A DNA stretch of 64,000 nucleotides from Ruminococcus sp. Lineage in GTDB: Bacteria; Bacillota; Clostridia; Oscillospirales; Ruminococcaceae. Below, piece by piece: positions 17,601 through 25,140 of the stretch. The position numbers and the translations under genes are program-made. Position 1 is the first letter of the stretch; each line of letters begins with the position of its first letter. The DNA lies in NCBI RefSeq assembly GCF_017464355.1, contig NZ_JAFUAG010000041.1, positions 62,001 through 126,000 on the forward strand. The letters run 5' to 3'. Under the pieces are notes generated by a model, which saw nothing but the letters and a program-made list of their open reading frames with translations, was not told the origin of the DNA and did not search any database.

Positions 17601-20403
17601 ATGGTTCATACCCAAGCATTTCGGCAGCAAGCGCCTTGTAAAGGAACTTGCTGTCCATGGGAAGAATGCAGGCGCTGTCACCAAGGAGAACATAGCCGAC
17701 CATTACCAAAAGCTAATAAAAGCCGCAGACCTGAAAGCTGATACCGAAAGCGGTCAGGCCGCCATGCAGGAGGTCTTCGGGGCGCTGTGGCAGGGCGAGG
17801 GCAGTGAGCCGAAGAGCCTGAAAGCTTCCCTTGACAAGTCCCTGGCGCTGAGGGAAAGGCTGGCTTCATCACCCTTTGAAACTTCTCAGCGGACGGCACT
17901 GGGCACAAAACTGGGCGAGGGCACTCTTCCTGCATATAAAAATGATGACCTCACCAAGGTGCTTAAAGATCTTGAAAGCACCTTCAGGACAGATACCGTT
18001 AAGCTTACCGCAGGCAGTATCTCCGATATACGGGAAAGGCTCTCTGCACTTTCGTCTGAAATTCCCCGCCTTAAGGACTGGACAGTGCTTATGGGCTTCT
18101 GTGAGAAGCTGGAGCAGGCTGGGGCTGCCAATATCCCCGAAGCATATCTGGGCGGAAAAGTGGACAGCAGCGAGCTGTCTGCCGCCTTTGACTGCAGCCT
18201 GAGCAAGGCGGAAGTCACCACCGCCATGAACGGCAGCAAGGTGCTTTCGGGCTTTACGGGCACCCTTTTCGAGGACACTGTCCGCCGCCTTAACGACGTA
18301 CACGAAAGCTTCAAAAAGCTGACCATCCAGGAGCTGGCAGCAGAGCTTTCCGCCAAGGTGCCCGCCCCCGGGGAGAGCGCCAAGAGCAGCGAGCTGGGTA
18401 TCCTCCAGCGTGCCATAAAAAGCGGCGGCCGCATGATGAGCATACGCAAGCTGTTCGACAGCATACCAAATCTGCTGAGAAGGCTTTGCCCTGTCATGCT
18501 CATGTCGCCCATTTCGGTGGCGCAGTATATCGACCCGAGCTACCCGAAATTCGACCTTGTCATCTTCGATGAGGCTTCACAGCTGCCCACCTGCGAGGCT
18601 GTAGGCGCCATTGCCCGCGGCGAGAATGTCATAGTAGTGGGCGACCCCAAGCAGATGCCCCCTACAAGCTTCTTCTCCACTAATCAGGTGGACGAGGAGA
18701 ACTACGACAAGGAAGACCTTGAAAGCGTGCTGGACGATTGTCTTGCCCTCTCCATGCCCCAGAAACATCTGTTGTGGCACTATCGTTCCCGCCACGAGAG
18801 CCTTATAGCTTACTCAAATTCCAAGTATTACGAAAACAAGCTGTATACCTTCCCCTCGCCCGATGACCAGATAAGCGAAGTCAGCTGGGTACACGTTGAG
18901 GGCTTCTATGATAAGGGCAGCACCAAGACCAACCGTGCCGAGGCCGAAGCAGTAGTGGAGGAGATCTGCCGCCGCCTGAGAGACCCTCAGCTGCGCAAGC
19001 ATTCCATAGGTGTGGTAACTTTCAGCCTGCCCCAGCAAAATCTGGTGGACGATGTGCTGTCAGACGCTTTCCGTGCCGAACCTCAGCTTGAAGTATGGGC
19101 GAACGAGATGTATGAGCCCATACTCATCAAAAATCTGGAAAATGTCCAGGGCGATGAGCGTGATGTCATATTCTTCTCCATTGGCTACGGCCCCGACAAG
19201 GAGGGCAAGGTCAGCATGAACTTCGGCCCCCTGAACCGTGACGGCGGCTGGCGCAGACTTAATGTAGCTATCTCACGTGCCAGGGAGAAAATGGTGGTCT
19301 ACTCGGTCATCACCCCCGAGATGATAGACCTGAGCCGCACCCGTTCCGAGGGCGTTGACGGCCTTAAAGGCTTCCTTGAATTTGCAGCCAAGGGCAGAGC
19401 AGCACTGCCTGTCCGTGCAGGCAGCAGCAAGGCAGGCACAGGCTTTGAACGCCTAGTGGCCGATGAACTGGAAAAACAGGGCTACACCGTCAGGTGCAGC
19501 GTGGGTTGCTCGGATCATAAGGTGGACGTTGCCGTGGCCGACCCCGAGAACACCGATACCTATATCCTGGGTATCAGCTGCTGCGGAAAGAACTGGTACG
19601 AAAACGGCACTGCCTATGACCGCAGCATATCCCAGCCCTCAGTGCTGAAAGGCCTGGGCTGGAACGTCATCTGCGTTTATCTGCTGGATTGGCTCACCGC
19701 TAAGGAAAGATATGTTCAGAATATCATAACTGAGATAGACAAAGCCATTGAAGCCAAGCACGCACCTGCTCCCGCGGCAGAAGAAGCACCCAAAAAGGCC
19801 GAGCCGCTGGAGTTTGAAAGGGAAGAGCAGTCTGCACTGGCTGATGAGTGCGATGAGTACGCACCCTTTATCCCCAAGGTGCAAGGAACTTCCGACCAGT
19901 TCAATGAAGCCTCTCTAAAGAAGATAACTGCCTGCATCGACAGTATACTTGAAGCCGAAGCGCCTGTCAGCAGGGAAGTCCTGCAAAAGCGTGTGCAGAC
20001 AGCCTGGGGCGTGGCAAGGCAGACAAATGCCTCAAAAGCGGCCTTTGAAGCTGCCCTCGGCAGCTCAGAGGGCAAGTCTGTCATGTCGGGTGAGACCGAG
20101 TTCATCTGGCTTAAGGAACAGGACCCCGATACCTATGACAAGTGCCGTGCTAAATGCGCCCCCGAGATCCGCCGTGATATCAAGGATATACCTGCGGAAG
20201 AACTTGGCAACGGTGTTATCCTCATAATGTCCAGGCAGATAGCCATGCAGCGTGACGACCTCCTCCGTGAGACCGCCCGCCTGTTCGGCTTCACAAGGCT
20301 TACACCCGCTGTGGAAACAGCAGTGTCCCTGGGCATAAGGGCAGCCAAGTTCAAGGGCAGGATAGCTTTCGGTGAGGACGGCAAGGTAAGCTATATTGAA
20401 TAA
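14644..20403 (+). CDS. Giant DUF4011/SF1 helicase with transglutaminase-like, degenerate nuclease and DUF3320 domains
   Basis: A 1919-residue protein encoded alone. In order: a beta-rich N-terminus (1-110); a transglutaminase-like domain with Cys219/Cys222 (KCGTCID) and His248; DUF4011 (from about 382, ERKLLDLSLRNSLLNF); an SF1 helicase with Walker A GPPGTGKS (688-695), Walker B DEAS (1309-1312), motif III GDPKQMPP (1333-1340), GDERD (1503-1507) and motif VI NVAISRARE (1540-1548), split by a long helical insert; a PD-(D/E)XK-like nuclease resembling REase_MTES_1575 (about 1600-1690); and a C-terminal DUF3320-like domain (about 1752-1919). Where that nuclease family, as I remember it, has ECDG, this protein reads SCCG (1645-1648), so cleavage may be lost although Asp1628 remains. 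Related giant helicases occur in defence islands; a defence role here is inference. Confidence 0.88.
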   Translation: MENLVKFGGAMTAHINFAMQQNYVPIFRSIIVTNISDSTLKNVFLRIAFEPDFAEEYESAPMDLQPDVPVEISPVDIKLRPDYLFGLTEKIAGYVRIEAISRSAEGETVIGRELRDLELLAYDQWTGVNFMPETAAAFITPNHPAVQGVLSKASLFLQKWCGDPAFTGYQTKNPNIVKQQMGAVYAALQQENIAYTVPPASFEEAQRIRLPDSVLEGKCGTCIDLAVLYCACLEAAGLNSLLVITATHAMAGCWLEEETFSDSLQYDSSALTKRMSSGVDEISVIECTDFTAGKSVDFDTAESHAADKLAKSADLCFAIDVARTRTGGIRPIPARVAENGTFTAVDYGARSENEITAAPGEIAVNDLDINGQPREVTKQMMWERKLLDLSLRNSLLNFRPTASNVQLMVDSLAALEDRIAADETFKIMPMPNDMTLEVSDSKIYENENQRELIADIAAKEFQSKRLRTYISESELEKTMKKLHRLAKVSLEENGVNTIYLALGFLRWYETDKSEKPRYAPLVLVPVDIIKKVQDKSFSIRIRDEDTQVNITLLEMLRQFFGLDIQGLDPVPEDDSGVDIPLIFSIIRKGVMSRSRWDIEEYAFIGQFSFNRFIMWNDIRNRTDELAQNKVVASLISGKTEWEGSDLAVSPVELDGIAPSDLAVPVAADSSQLAAVVASGQGQSFVLHGPPGTGKSQTITNMIANALYHGRSVLFVAEKMAALSVVEKRLDKIGLGPFCIELHSNKAQKRAVLDQLNETLNVGRIKKPADHQAQADKLRSLRAELNGTMEEIHKVRNYGISLYDAAVHYEQCRAFEGKLDFTSQQVTAMTADTYSQWKELVESLANLGSQFGDVSSTALTLCRLTECSLSTGDEFRNKLNELESALDELEKNEGSLSAMVGGGELTYAQLSALAEICKAASAGEGFVLSAVLNGNKWDMLSSAVQKTMTSLEGLHSSKAELSAVFEDSVFSYDVQKASTEWKSVQAKWFIPKHFGSKRLVKELAVHGKNAGAVTKENIADHYQKLIKAADLKADTESGQAAMQEVFGALWQGEGSEPKSLKASLDKSLALRERLASSPFETSQRTALGTKLGEGTLPAYKNDDLTKVLKDLESTFRTDTVKLTAGSISDIRERLSALSSEIPRLKDWTVLMGFCEKLEQAGAANIPEAYLGGKVDSSELSAAFDCSLSKAEVTTAMNGSKVLSGFTGTLFEDTVRRLNDVHESFKKLTIQELAAELSAKVPAPGESAKSSELGILQRAIKSGGRMMSIRKLFDSIPNLLRRLCPVMLMSPISVAQYIDPSYPKFDLVIFDEASQLPTCEAVGAIARGENVIVVGDPKQMPPTSFFSTNQVDEENYDKEDLESVLDDCLALSMPQKHLLWHYRSRHESLIAYSNSKYYENKLYTFPSPDDQISEVSWVHVEGFYDKGSTKTNRAEAEAVVEEICRRLRDPQLRKHSIGVVTFSLPQQNLVDDVLSDAFRAEPQLEVWANEMYEPILIKNLENVQGDERDVIFFSIGYGPDKEGKVSMNFGPLNRDGGWRRLNVAISRAREKMVVYSVITPEMIDLSRTRSEGVDGLKGFLEFAAKGRAALPVRAGSSKAGTGFERLVADELEKQGYTVRCSVGCSDHKVDVAVADPENTDTYILGISCCGKNWYENGTAYDRSISQPSVLKGLGWNVICVYLLDWLTAKERYVQNIITEIDKAIEAKHAPAPAAEEAPKKAEPLEFEREEQSALADECDEYAPFIPKVQGTSDQFNEASLKKITACIDSILEAEAPVSREVLQKRVQTAWGVARQTNASKAAFEAALGSSEGKSVMSGETEFIWLKEQDPDTYDKCRAKCAPEIRRDIKDIPAEELGNGVILIMSRQIAMQRDDLLRETARLFGFTRLTPAVETAVSLGIRAAKFKGRIAFGEDGKVSYIE

Positions 20404-20432
20404 TTGAAGCTTTCAGCTTAGAGCATTCATTC

Positions 20433-20467
20433 GGCGACAGGTATTAAAAGTCTGCCGCCATTTTTTT
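20433..20467 (+). terminator. Intrinsic terminator after the helicase gene
   Basis: Stem GGCGACAG/CTGCCGCC (one mismatch) followed by ATTTTTTT. Confidence 0.8.
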
Positions 20468-20571
20468 GCATGGAAATATGTCAATTTTTTTATTTAGTGC
20501 ATTTAAACCTTTACACAGAGTTAATATTGATAATATTTATAGAAATTTCATAAATAAAATCGAAAATCCCC

Positions 20572-20600
20572 TTGACTAACTTGCAATTGTAGGATATAAT
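20572..20600 (+). promoter_or_regulatory. Promoter of the glutathione peroxidase/radical SAM operon
   Basis: -35 TTGACT (20572-20577), 17 nt, -10 TATAAT (20595-20600). Confidence 0.8.
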
Positions 20601-20647
20601 CATAGTGGGTGCAAATATCACACCTCTTTTTGAATGGGGGTATCTGA

Positions 20648-21121
20648 ATGGGAATTTATGACGTTACAGTAAAAGATGCTAAGGGAAATGACGTTTCTCT
20701 CTCCGAGTACAGGGGCAAGGTGCTGCTGGTGGTCAATACCGCGACCCGCTGCGGCTTCACACCTCAGTATGAGGGGCTGCAGAAACTGTACGAAAAGCAC
20801 AAAGACAAAGGCTTTGAGATACTGGATTTTCCCTGCAATCAGTTCGCAAATCAGGCGCCTGAGTCCGATGATGAGATAGGTGCGTTCTGCAAGGGCAATT
20901 ACGGCATAACTTTCAGGCAATTCGCCAAGATAGATGTTAACGGCGAAAACGAGTCACCATTGTATACCGTGCTGAAATCAAAGCGGGGCGGGGTGCTTGG
21001 CAATAATATCAAGTGGAATTTCACAAAGTTCCTGGTAAACCGCGAGGGCGAGGTGGTGGAGCGCTTTGCTTCTGCGACCACACCCGAAAAACTGGAGAAA
21101 AAATTGCTGGAGGTCCTGTGA
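20648..21121 (+). CDS. Glutathione peroxidase-family thiol peroxidase
   Basis: A 157-residue cytoplasmic peroxidase of the GPx/BsaA family, which reduces peroxides; bacterial Cys forms usually use thioredoxin rather than glutathione. The peroxidatic Cys35 lies in TATRCGFTPQ, and the supporting Gln/Trp/Asn are visible in FPCNQF and KWNFTKFLV. There is no selenocysteine codon. It overlaps the next gene by one base at TGATG, so the radical SAM protein is translationally coupled. Confidence 0.9.
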   Translation: MGIYDVTVKDAKGNDVSLSEYRGKVLLVVNTATRCGFTPQYEGLQKLYEKHKDKGFEILDFPCNQFANQAPESDDEIGAFCKGNYGITFRQFAKIDVNGENESPLYTVLKSKRGGVLGNNIKWNFTKFLVNREGEVVERFASATTPEKLEKKLLEVL

Positions 21122-22206
21122 TGAATGGATTTGAGCTTGAAAGCTATCTTGCTCAGGGCGTTGAGGACCTGATGAAAGATATACTGCGGGCATCTGCCAA
21201 AGACCCGCGGGAAAGTGCCTTTATGCTCAGATTTTCAGCTGATAGCCTGAAAGCTTCGAGAAGACGGGGCAAGTATGAAAAGCTTGGCACCCATGTCCCG
21301 CCCTTTCTCATATGCAGCCTGACCCATGAATGCAACCTGCACTGCGCAGGCTGTTATGCCAGGGCAAACCACAGCTGTCATGACGGTGCTGCCGATACTG
21401 CCCAGCTGAGTGCCAATGAGTGGCTCAGTGTTTTTGACCAGGCGGCTGATATCGGCATAAGCTTTATTATCCTTGCAGGGGGCGAACCGCTGCTTCGGCG
21501 GGACGTGATATATGCTGCCGCCAGGAAGAGCGATATCCTTTTCCCTATATTTACCAATGGCACAGCTATAGAGGAAGAGTATACCGACCTTTTTGACAAG
21601 CACCGCAACCTTTTCCCTGTGATGAGCATTGAGGGCGGCCGTGAACAGACCGACGGCCGACGGGGCAAGGGTGTCTATGACAGCCTTAACAAAAAAATGG
21701 CAGCCCTCCATGAGCGAGGGGTGCTTTTCGGGGCATCGGTCACTGTCACCAGGGAAAATTTTGAAACTGTCTACAGTGAAGCTTTCGTGAATGACCTGCG
21801 GGAAAAGGGCTGCAAGGCCGTGTTTTATGTGGAGTATGTTCCAGCGGACGGCAGAGCTGAGCTTGCGCCCGATGAATTCACCCGTCTGAGAATGGCTGAG
21901 CGTATAGGCGAGCTGCGCAGTGCGCACAGGGATATCGTGTTTATATCCTTCCCGGGAGATGAAAAGTCCTCGGGGGGCTGCCTTGCTGCGGGCAGAGGGT
22001 TCTTTCACATCAACTCAGGGGGCGGTGCCGAGCCATGCCCGTTCTCTCAGTATTCTGACAGCAGTGTCCGTGAAAAGACCTTGCTGGAGATCATGGAGTC
22101 CAAGCTGTTCACCTCATTGCGTGAAAGCGGAATGCTCAACGATGACCACAACGGCGGTTGTGTACTGTTTGAAAAGAGAGCGCAGGTGCAGGCTCTGCTG
22201 ACTTGA
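21121..22206 (+). CDS. Radical SAM protein with cysteine-rich C-terminal region
   Basis: A 361-residue radical SAM enzyme. The cluster motif CNLHCAGC (Cys71, Cys75, Cys78) follows a helical N-terminal region of about 60 residues, and further motifs include ILAGGEPLLRRDV and SIEGGREQTDG. Late cysteines (GGCLAAG, EPCPFS, GGCVLF) suggest an auxiliary cluster of the SPASM/twitch kind. The frame extends upstream of 21121, but ATG at 21121 is preferred because it overlaps the peroxidase stop as TGATG. Such enzymes modify peptides or install cofactors; no peptide substrate gene is visible here. Function unknown. Confidence 0.82.
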   Translation: MNGFELESYLAQGVEDLMKDILRASAKDPRESAFMLRFSADSLKASRRRGKYEKLGTHVPPFLICSLTHECNLHCAGCYARANHSCHDGAADTAQLSANEWLSVFDQAADIGISFIILAGGEPLLRRDVIYAAARKSDILFPIFTNGTAIEEEYTDLFDKHRNLFPVMSIEGGREQTDGRRGKGVYDSLNKKMAALHERGVLFGASVTVTRENFETVYSEAFVNDLREKGCKAVFYVEYVPADGRAELAPDEFTRLRMAERIGELRSAHRDIVFISFPGDEKSSGGCLAAGRGFFHINSGGGAEPCPFSQYSDSSVREKTLLEIMESKLFTSLRESGMLNDDHNGGCVLFEKRAQVQALLT

Positions 22207-22250
22207 TGCTCTGTATTGATGCGGTAAACTTTATTTTTGTGAAAATTTCT

Positions 22251-22283
22251 CCCGAGGTACATGACCTGTGCTTCGGGATCTTT
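22251..22283 (+). terminator. Terminator after the radical SAM gene
   Basis: Stem CCCGAGG/CTTCGGG around a 13 nt loop, followed by ATCTTTG. The T-run is short, so efficiency is uncertain. Confidence 0.55.
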
Positions 22284-22342
22284 GTTGGTAAAATATCACA
22301 AATCAGGAAGCTATATATCTTAACATTTGCTCAATTGTGCAG

Positions 22343-22371
22343 TTGACAAAATAATATAGAGGTGCTATAAT
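22343..22371 (+). promoter_or_regulatory. Consensus promoter of the ZIP transporter gene
   Basis: TTGACA (22343-22348), 17 nt, TATAAT (22366-22371). A metal-regulator box begins 4 nt after the -10 box. Confidence 0.85.
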
Positions 22372-22374
22372 ATA

Positions 22375-22400
22375 GTTAGGTTAGTTACTACTAACCTAAC
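22375..22400. promoter_or_regulatory. DtxR/IdeR-type iron or manganese box
   Basis: Two perfect 11-nt arms, GTTAGGTTAGT and ACTAACCTAAC, flank a 4 nt centre. The core half-sites TTAGGTTAG and CTAACCTAA are those of the DtxR/IdeR/MntR operator; the spacing between half-sites is wider than in the classical 19-bp box. Its position at the transcription start predicts metal-dependent repression of the ZIP gene. Confidence 0.8.
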
Positions 22401-22422
22401 TTTTGAAAGAGAGGCGATAAAT

Positions 22423-23205
22423 ATGTTATCTCAGGTAATAGAAGGGATCGCGATCCCGTTCATAGGTACATCTTTAGGCTCGGCCTGTGTTTTCTTCATG
22501 AGGAAAGAGCTTAAAAGCTCGGTGCAAAGGGCGCTTACGGGCTTTGCCGCAGGTGTTATGACAGCAGCCTCTGTCTGGAGCTTGCTGCTGCCCGCCATAG
22601 AGCAGTCTTCAAAGCTGGGCAAGCTGGCATTCCTGCCTGCTGCGGTGGGCTTTATGGTGGGTATGTTCTTCCTGCTCCTGCTGGACAGACTTATCCCCCA
22701 CCTGCATATGTATGCAGATAAGCCCGAGGGCCCGAAGAGCAGCCTTCAACGCACGACCATGCTGGTGCTGGCAGTAACGCTGCACAACCTCCCCGAGGGC
22801 ATGGCTGTGGGCGTGGTGTACGCAGGTCTGCTTTACGGCAATGCAAAAATAACCGCCGCAGGTGCCCTGGCGCTGGCGCTGGGCATAGCCATACAGAATT
22901 TCCCCGAGGGCGCCATTATCTCCATGCCTCTTAAGGCTGAGGGTGTGAGCCGCGGCAAAGCTTTCGGCGCAGGGGTGCTTTCAGGGGCGGTGGAGCCTAT
23001 CGGCGCACTGCTGGTCATCGTGGCAGCGGGGGCAATGGTTCCCATAATGCCCTATCTGCTCAGCTTTGCGGCAGGCGCCATGATTTATGTGGTAGTTGAG
23101 GAGCTTATCCCCGAGATGTCCGCAGGCGAACACTCGAACGTAGGCACTATACTTTTTGCCATAGGCTTTGTGGTCATGATGATACTTGATGTGGCTCTCG
23201 GTTGA
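22423..23205 (+). CDS. ZIP-family divalent metal transporter
   Basis: A 260-residue membrane protein with about eight helices. The metal-site motifs of ZIP/ZupT transporters are present: HNLPEGMAVG in helix 4 and QNFPEGAIIS in helix 5, the latter with Gln for the usual His. A histidine-bearing loop (RLIPHLHMYADK) lies between helices 3 and 4. It imports Zn, Fe or Mn into the cytoplasm. The DtxR-type box overlapping the start of transcription argues for iron or manganese as the physiological cargo, which is inference. The queH promoter begins inside its last codons. Confidence 0.88.
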   Translation: MLSQVIEGIAIPFIGTSLGSACVFFMRKELKSSVQRALTGFAAGVMTAASVWSLLLPAIEQSSKLGKLAFLPAAVGFMVGMFFLLLLDRLIPHLHMYADKPEGPKSSLQRTTMLVLAVTLHNLPEGMAVGVVYAGLLYGNAKITAAGALALALGIAIQNFPEGAIISMPLKAEGVSRGKAFGAGVLSGAVEPIGALLVIVAAGAMVPIMPYLLSFAAGAMIYVVVEELIPEMSAGEHSNVGTILFAIGFVVMMILDVALG

Positions 23206-23230
23206 CAACATCGGCACAAGATGATATAAT
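23202..23230 (+). promoter_or_regulatory. Consensus promoter of queH
   Basis: TTGACA (23202-23207) overlaps the stop codon of the ZIP gene; 17 nt; TATAAT (23225-23230). Confidence 0.8.
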
Positions 23231-23232
23231 AT

Positions 23233-23262
23233 TTCGGGACAGAGCATTCTGTCCCGAATTTT
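23233..23262 (+). terminator. Terminator-like hairpin between the queH promoter and queH
   Basis: Perfect 11-bp stem TTCGGGACAGA/TCTGTCCCGAA with GCAT loop and TTTT. It would end ZIP transcripts. Transcripts from the queH promoter should start inside its 5' arm and form only a shortened stem. Confidence 0.7.
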
Positions 23263-23278
23263 GTAAAGAGGTGTCACC

Positions 23279-23929
23279 ATGCAAAAACAGCCCAAGACAA
23301 ATTATCAGCGCAAGCTTGACGATATAATAAAGTCCCTCGACCCCGCAGCACCTCCCCCGAAGCTGCTGCTGCACAGCTGCTGTGCGCCATGCTCCTCCTA
23401 TGTGCTGGAATATCTCACACAGTATTTCAGCATAACCGTTTTCTACTATAACCCCAACATATTTCCCCCCGAGGAATACGACCACCGTGTAAAGGAACTG
23501 CAAAGGCTCATCAGTGAGCTTCCCGTGAAAAACCCCGTTACTCTGGTGGAAAGGGGCTACCACCCGCAGGAGTTTTACACTGCTGTCAAAGGGCTTGAAA
23601 ATATCCCCGAGGGCGGCGAGCGCTGTTTCGCCTGCTACCGCCTGCGCCTTGAACACACCGCACAGCTTGCGGCTGAACTTGGCGCTGACTACTTCACCAC
23701 AACGCTTTCCATATCCCCATACAAGAATTCAGCTAAACTGAACGAGATAGCCGAAGAACTGGGCGAGGTCTACTCGTTGTCAGCCCTGCCCTCCGATTTC
23801 AAAAAGAAGAACGGCTATAAGCGCTCTATAGAACTTTCCGCAGAATACGGACTGTACAGGCAGGATTACTGCGGCTGCGTGTTCTCAAAGCGTGAAAGGG
23901 AAGAGCAGGAAAAACTCAGACAAGAATGA
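23279..23929 (+). CDS. queH: Epoxyqueuosine reductase QueH
   Basis: A 216-residue iron-sulfur protein of the QueH (DUF208) family, the cobalamin-independent enzyme that reduces epoxyqueuosine to queuosine in tRNA. The conserved cysteines are all visible: CCAPC (Cys34, 35, 38), ERCFACY and DYCGC near the C-terminus. Queuosine modifies the wobble base of tRNAs with GUN anticodons. The gene is monocistronic. No preQ1 riboswitch is seen in its leader, consistent with a salvage or late-step role. Confidence 0.92.
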   Translation: MQKQPKTNYQRKLDDIIKSLDPAAPPPKLLLHSCCAPCSSYVLEYLTQYFSITVFYYNPNIFPPEEYDHRVKELQRLISELPVKNPVTLVERGYHPQEFYTAVKGLENIPEGGERCFACYRLRLEHTAQLAAELGADYFTTTLSISPYKNSAKLNEIAEELGEVYSLSALPSDFKKKNGYKRSIELSAEYGLYRQDYCGCVFSKREREEQEKLRQE

Positions 23930-23932
23930 AGA

Positions 23933-23962
23933 AAGCCTGTAGGCATAAGCTTACAGGCTTTT
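23933..23962. terminator. Bidirectional terminator between queH and the C39-like gene
   Basis: Perfect 9-bp stem AAGCCTGTA/TACAGGCTT followed by TT on the plus strand and by TTCTTC on the minus strand; it serves both convergent genes. Confidence 0.75.
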
Positions 23963-23968
23963 ATCGTA

Positions 23969-24322
23969 TCACAGACGTATCTCCCAGAAATATCTTCTTC
24001 CCGAAATGGGGAAATCCTCCAGCACACCATGTTCGGGGTCGTAGAAAGTTCCCTCGCAGTACAGCGACCAGTGCCAGCAGCGGGGCGTTTCCAGACTGAG
24101 CATACACAGGGGCGGAAGTTCGCTTTTCTCCCGTACCTGCACCCTTTCGTCAGATACCCAAGCCCCATGCTCCCGCAGATAGCTTTTCATCTCCTTAAGG
24201 TTAGTTTCCTTATAATTATCCAGCTCCGCAGCCACTTGTTCAACAGGCAGCCCCAGCACCATGGCAAGCACCGCCTGACCGCACTGCAGGTCGGTGGGCT
24301 CGTGTATGTAGTTGATATCCAT
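23969..24322 (-). CDS. Small C39-like papain-fold protein
   Basis: About 117 residues from ATG 24322, chosen because GAGGTGA precedes it at a good distance; a longer frame begins at 24370. The pattern DLQCGQAVLAMVLG (Cys near residue 12), a middle segment, and CWHWSLYCEGTFYDPEHG (His followed by Asp-Pro) matches the Cys-His-Asp arrangement of C39-like peptidase domains, as in bacteriocin leader peptidases, but no transporter or TM segment is attached. Whether it is active is unknown. It has its own promoter at 24342-24370. Confidence 0.65.
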   Translation of the reverse strand: MDINYIHEPTDLQCGQAVLAMVLGLPVEQVAAELDNYKETNLKEMKSYLREHGAWVSDERVQVREKSELPPLCMLSLETPRCWHWSLYCEGTFYDPEHGVLEDFPISGRRYFWEIRL

Positions 24323-24341
24323 GTCATTCACCTCACTATAG

Positions 24342-24370
24342 ATGATAACATCTATTGCATTTTCTGTCAA
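24342..24370 (-). promoter_or_regulatory. Promoter of the C39-like gene
   Basis: Minus-strand -35 TTGACA (24370-24365), 17 nt, -10 TATCAT (24347-24342). Confidence 0.65.
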
Positions 24371-24425
24371 GCTGTGATATTATTATTTTAGCAGCGACCT
24401 TGTCATATCAGACTAAGCTCTGCGG

Positions 24426-24439
24426 ACTTTCATGAAAGT
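24426..24439. promoter_or_regulatory. Perfect 14-bp palindrome upstream of the response regulator
   Basis: ACTTTCATGAAAGT reads the same on both strands and overlaps the ribosome site AAGTGAGGG. It could be an operator (autoregulation) or a hairpin limiting translation. Confidence 0.4.
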
Positions 24440-24450
24440 GAGGGCTCACC

Positions 24451-25140
24451 ATGGACAAAAAACGAATACTTATAGTTGACGATGAGCAGGAGCTTTCCTG
24501 CATAATCGCCGAAATGCTTCAGGGCTGCGGCTATGATACCGATACCTCCGCCGATGCCGCTTCGGCCTATGAACTTCTCGGGAAGAAGCCCTATCATCTT
24601 ATCCTGCTGGACATAAATCTCCCAGACAGTACAGGCTTTGAGATATGCAGGGAGCTTCGTGAGAATTCACGGGTGCCCGTTATTTTCGCCAGCGCCCGTA
24701 CCGCGGAGGACGACCGCATAAGCAGCTTTGATATCGGGGGCGATGACTACCTGCAGAAGCCCTATTCCATGAAAGAACTGCTTTCCCGCATAAATGCCCT
24801 TATGCGCCGTGCCTATGGTGCAGAGGAGGAGAGCCGTGAACTGGGCTTTGGTCAGGTACGGATAGATACCCACAGCCGCACTGTCACCAAGGGCGGCAAG
24901 CCTGTGCCCCTTGCCCAGCGTGAGTACGATCTGCTTTCCTACCTATGCAAAAACAAGAATACCGCTGTTCCAAAAGACAAGCTGATATCCGAGGTCTGGG
25001 GTGCTTTCTCTGAGGTCGAGCCTTCGACCCTGACAGTGCATATCCGCTGGCTGCGGGAAAAGCTTGAAGATGACCCCGCTGTCCCTGTCTACATAAAAAC
25101 TGTCTGGCGGCTGGGCTATATGCTGGAGGACGTAAAATGA
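24451..25140 (+). CDS. OmpR-family response regulator
   Basis: A 229-residue two-domain regulator: receiver domain with the acidic pocket (VDDE), phospho-acceptor Asp in LILLDINLPDS (about residue 54) and Lys in QKPYS, then an OmpR/PhoB winged helix (about 130-229, REYDLLSYLCKNKN, VHIRWLREKLEDDP). It overlaps the sensor kinase gene by 4 nt. It probably controls the MacB-like ABC transporter about 2.3 kb downstream, from which it is separated by an insert. Confidence 0.92.
   Translation: MDKKRILIVDDEQELSCIIAEMLQGCGYDTDTSADAASAYELLGKKPYHLILLDINLPDSTGFEICRELRENSRVPVIFASARTAEDDRISSFDIGGDDYLQKPYSMKELLSRINALMRRAYGAEEESRELGFGQVRIDTHSRTVTKGGKPVPLAQREYDLLSYLCKNKNTAVPKDKLISEVWGAFSEVEPSTLTVHIRWLREKLEDDPAVPVYIKTVWRLGYMLEDVK

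Noticed and set aside
21013-21120. Radical SAM frame starting inside the glutathione peroxidase gene
   Set aside because: The extension is an out-of-frame shadow of the peroxidase; the TGATG overlap marks the real start.
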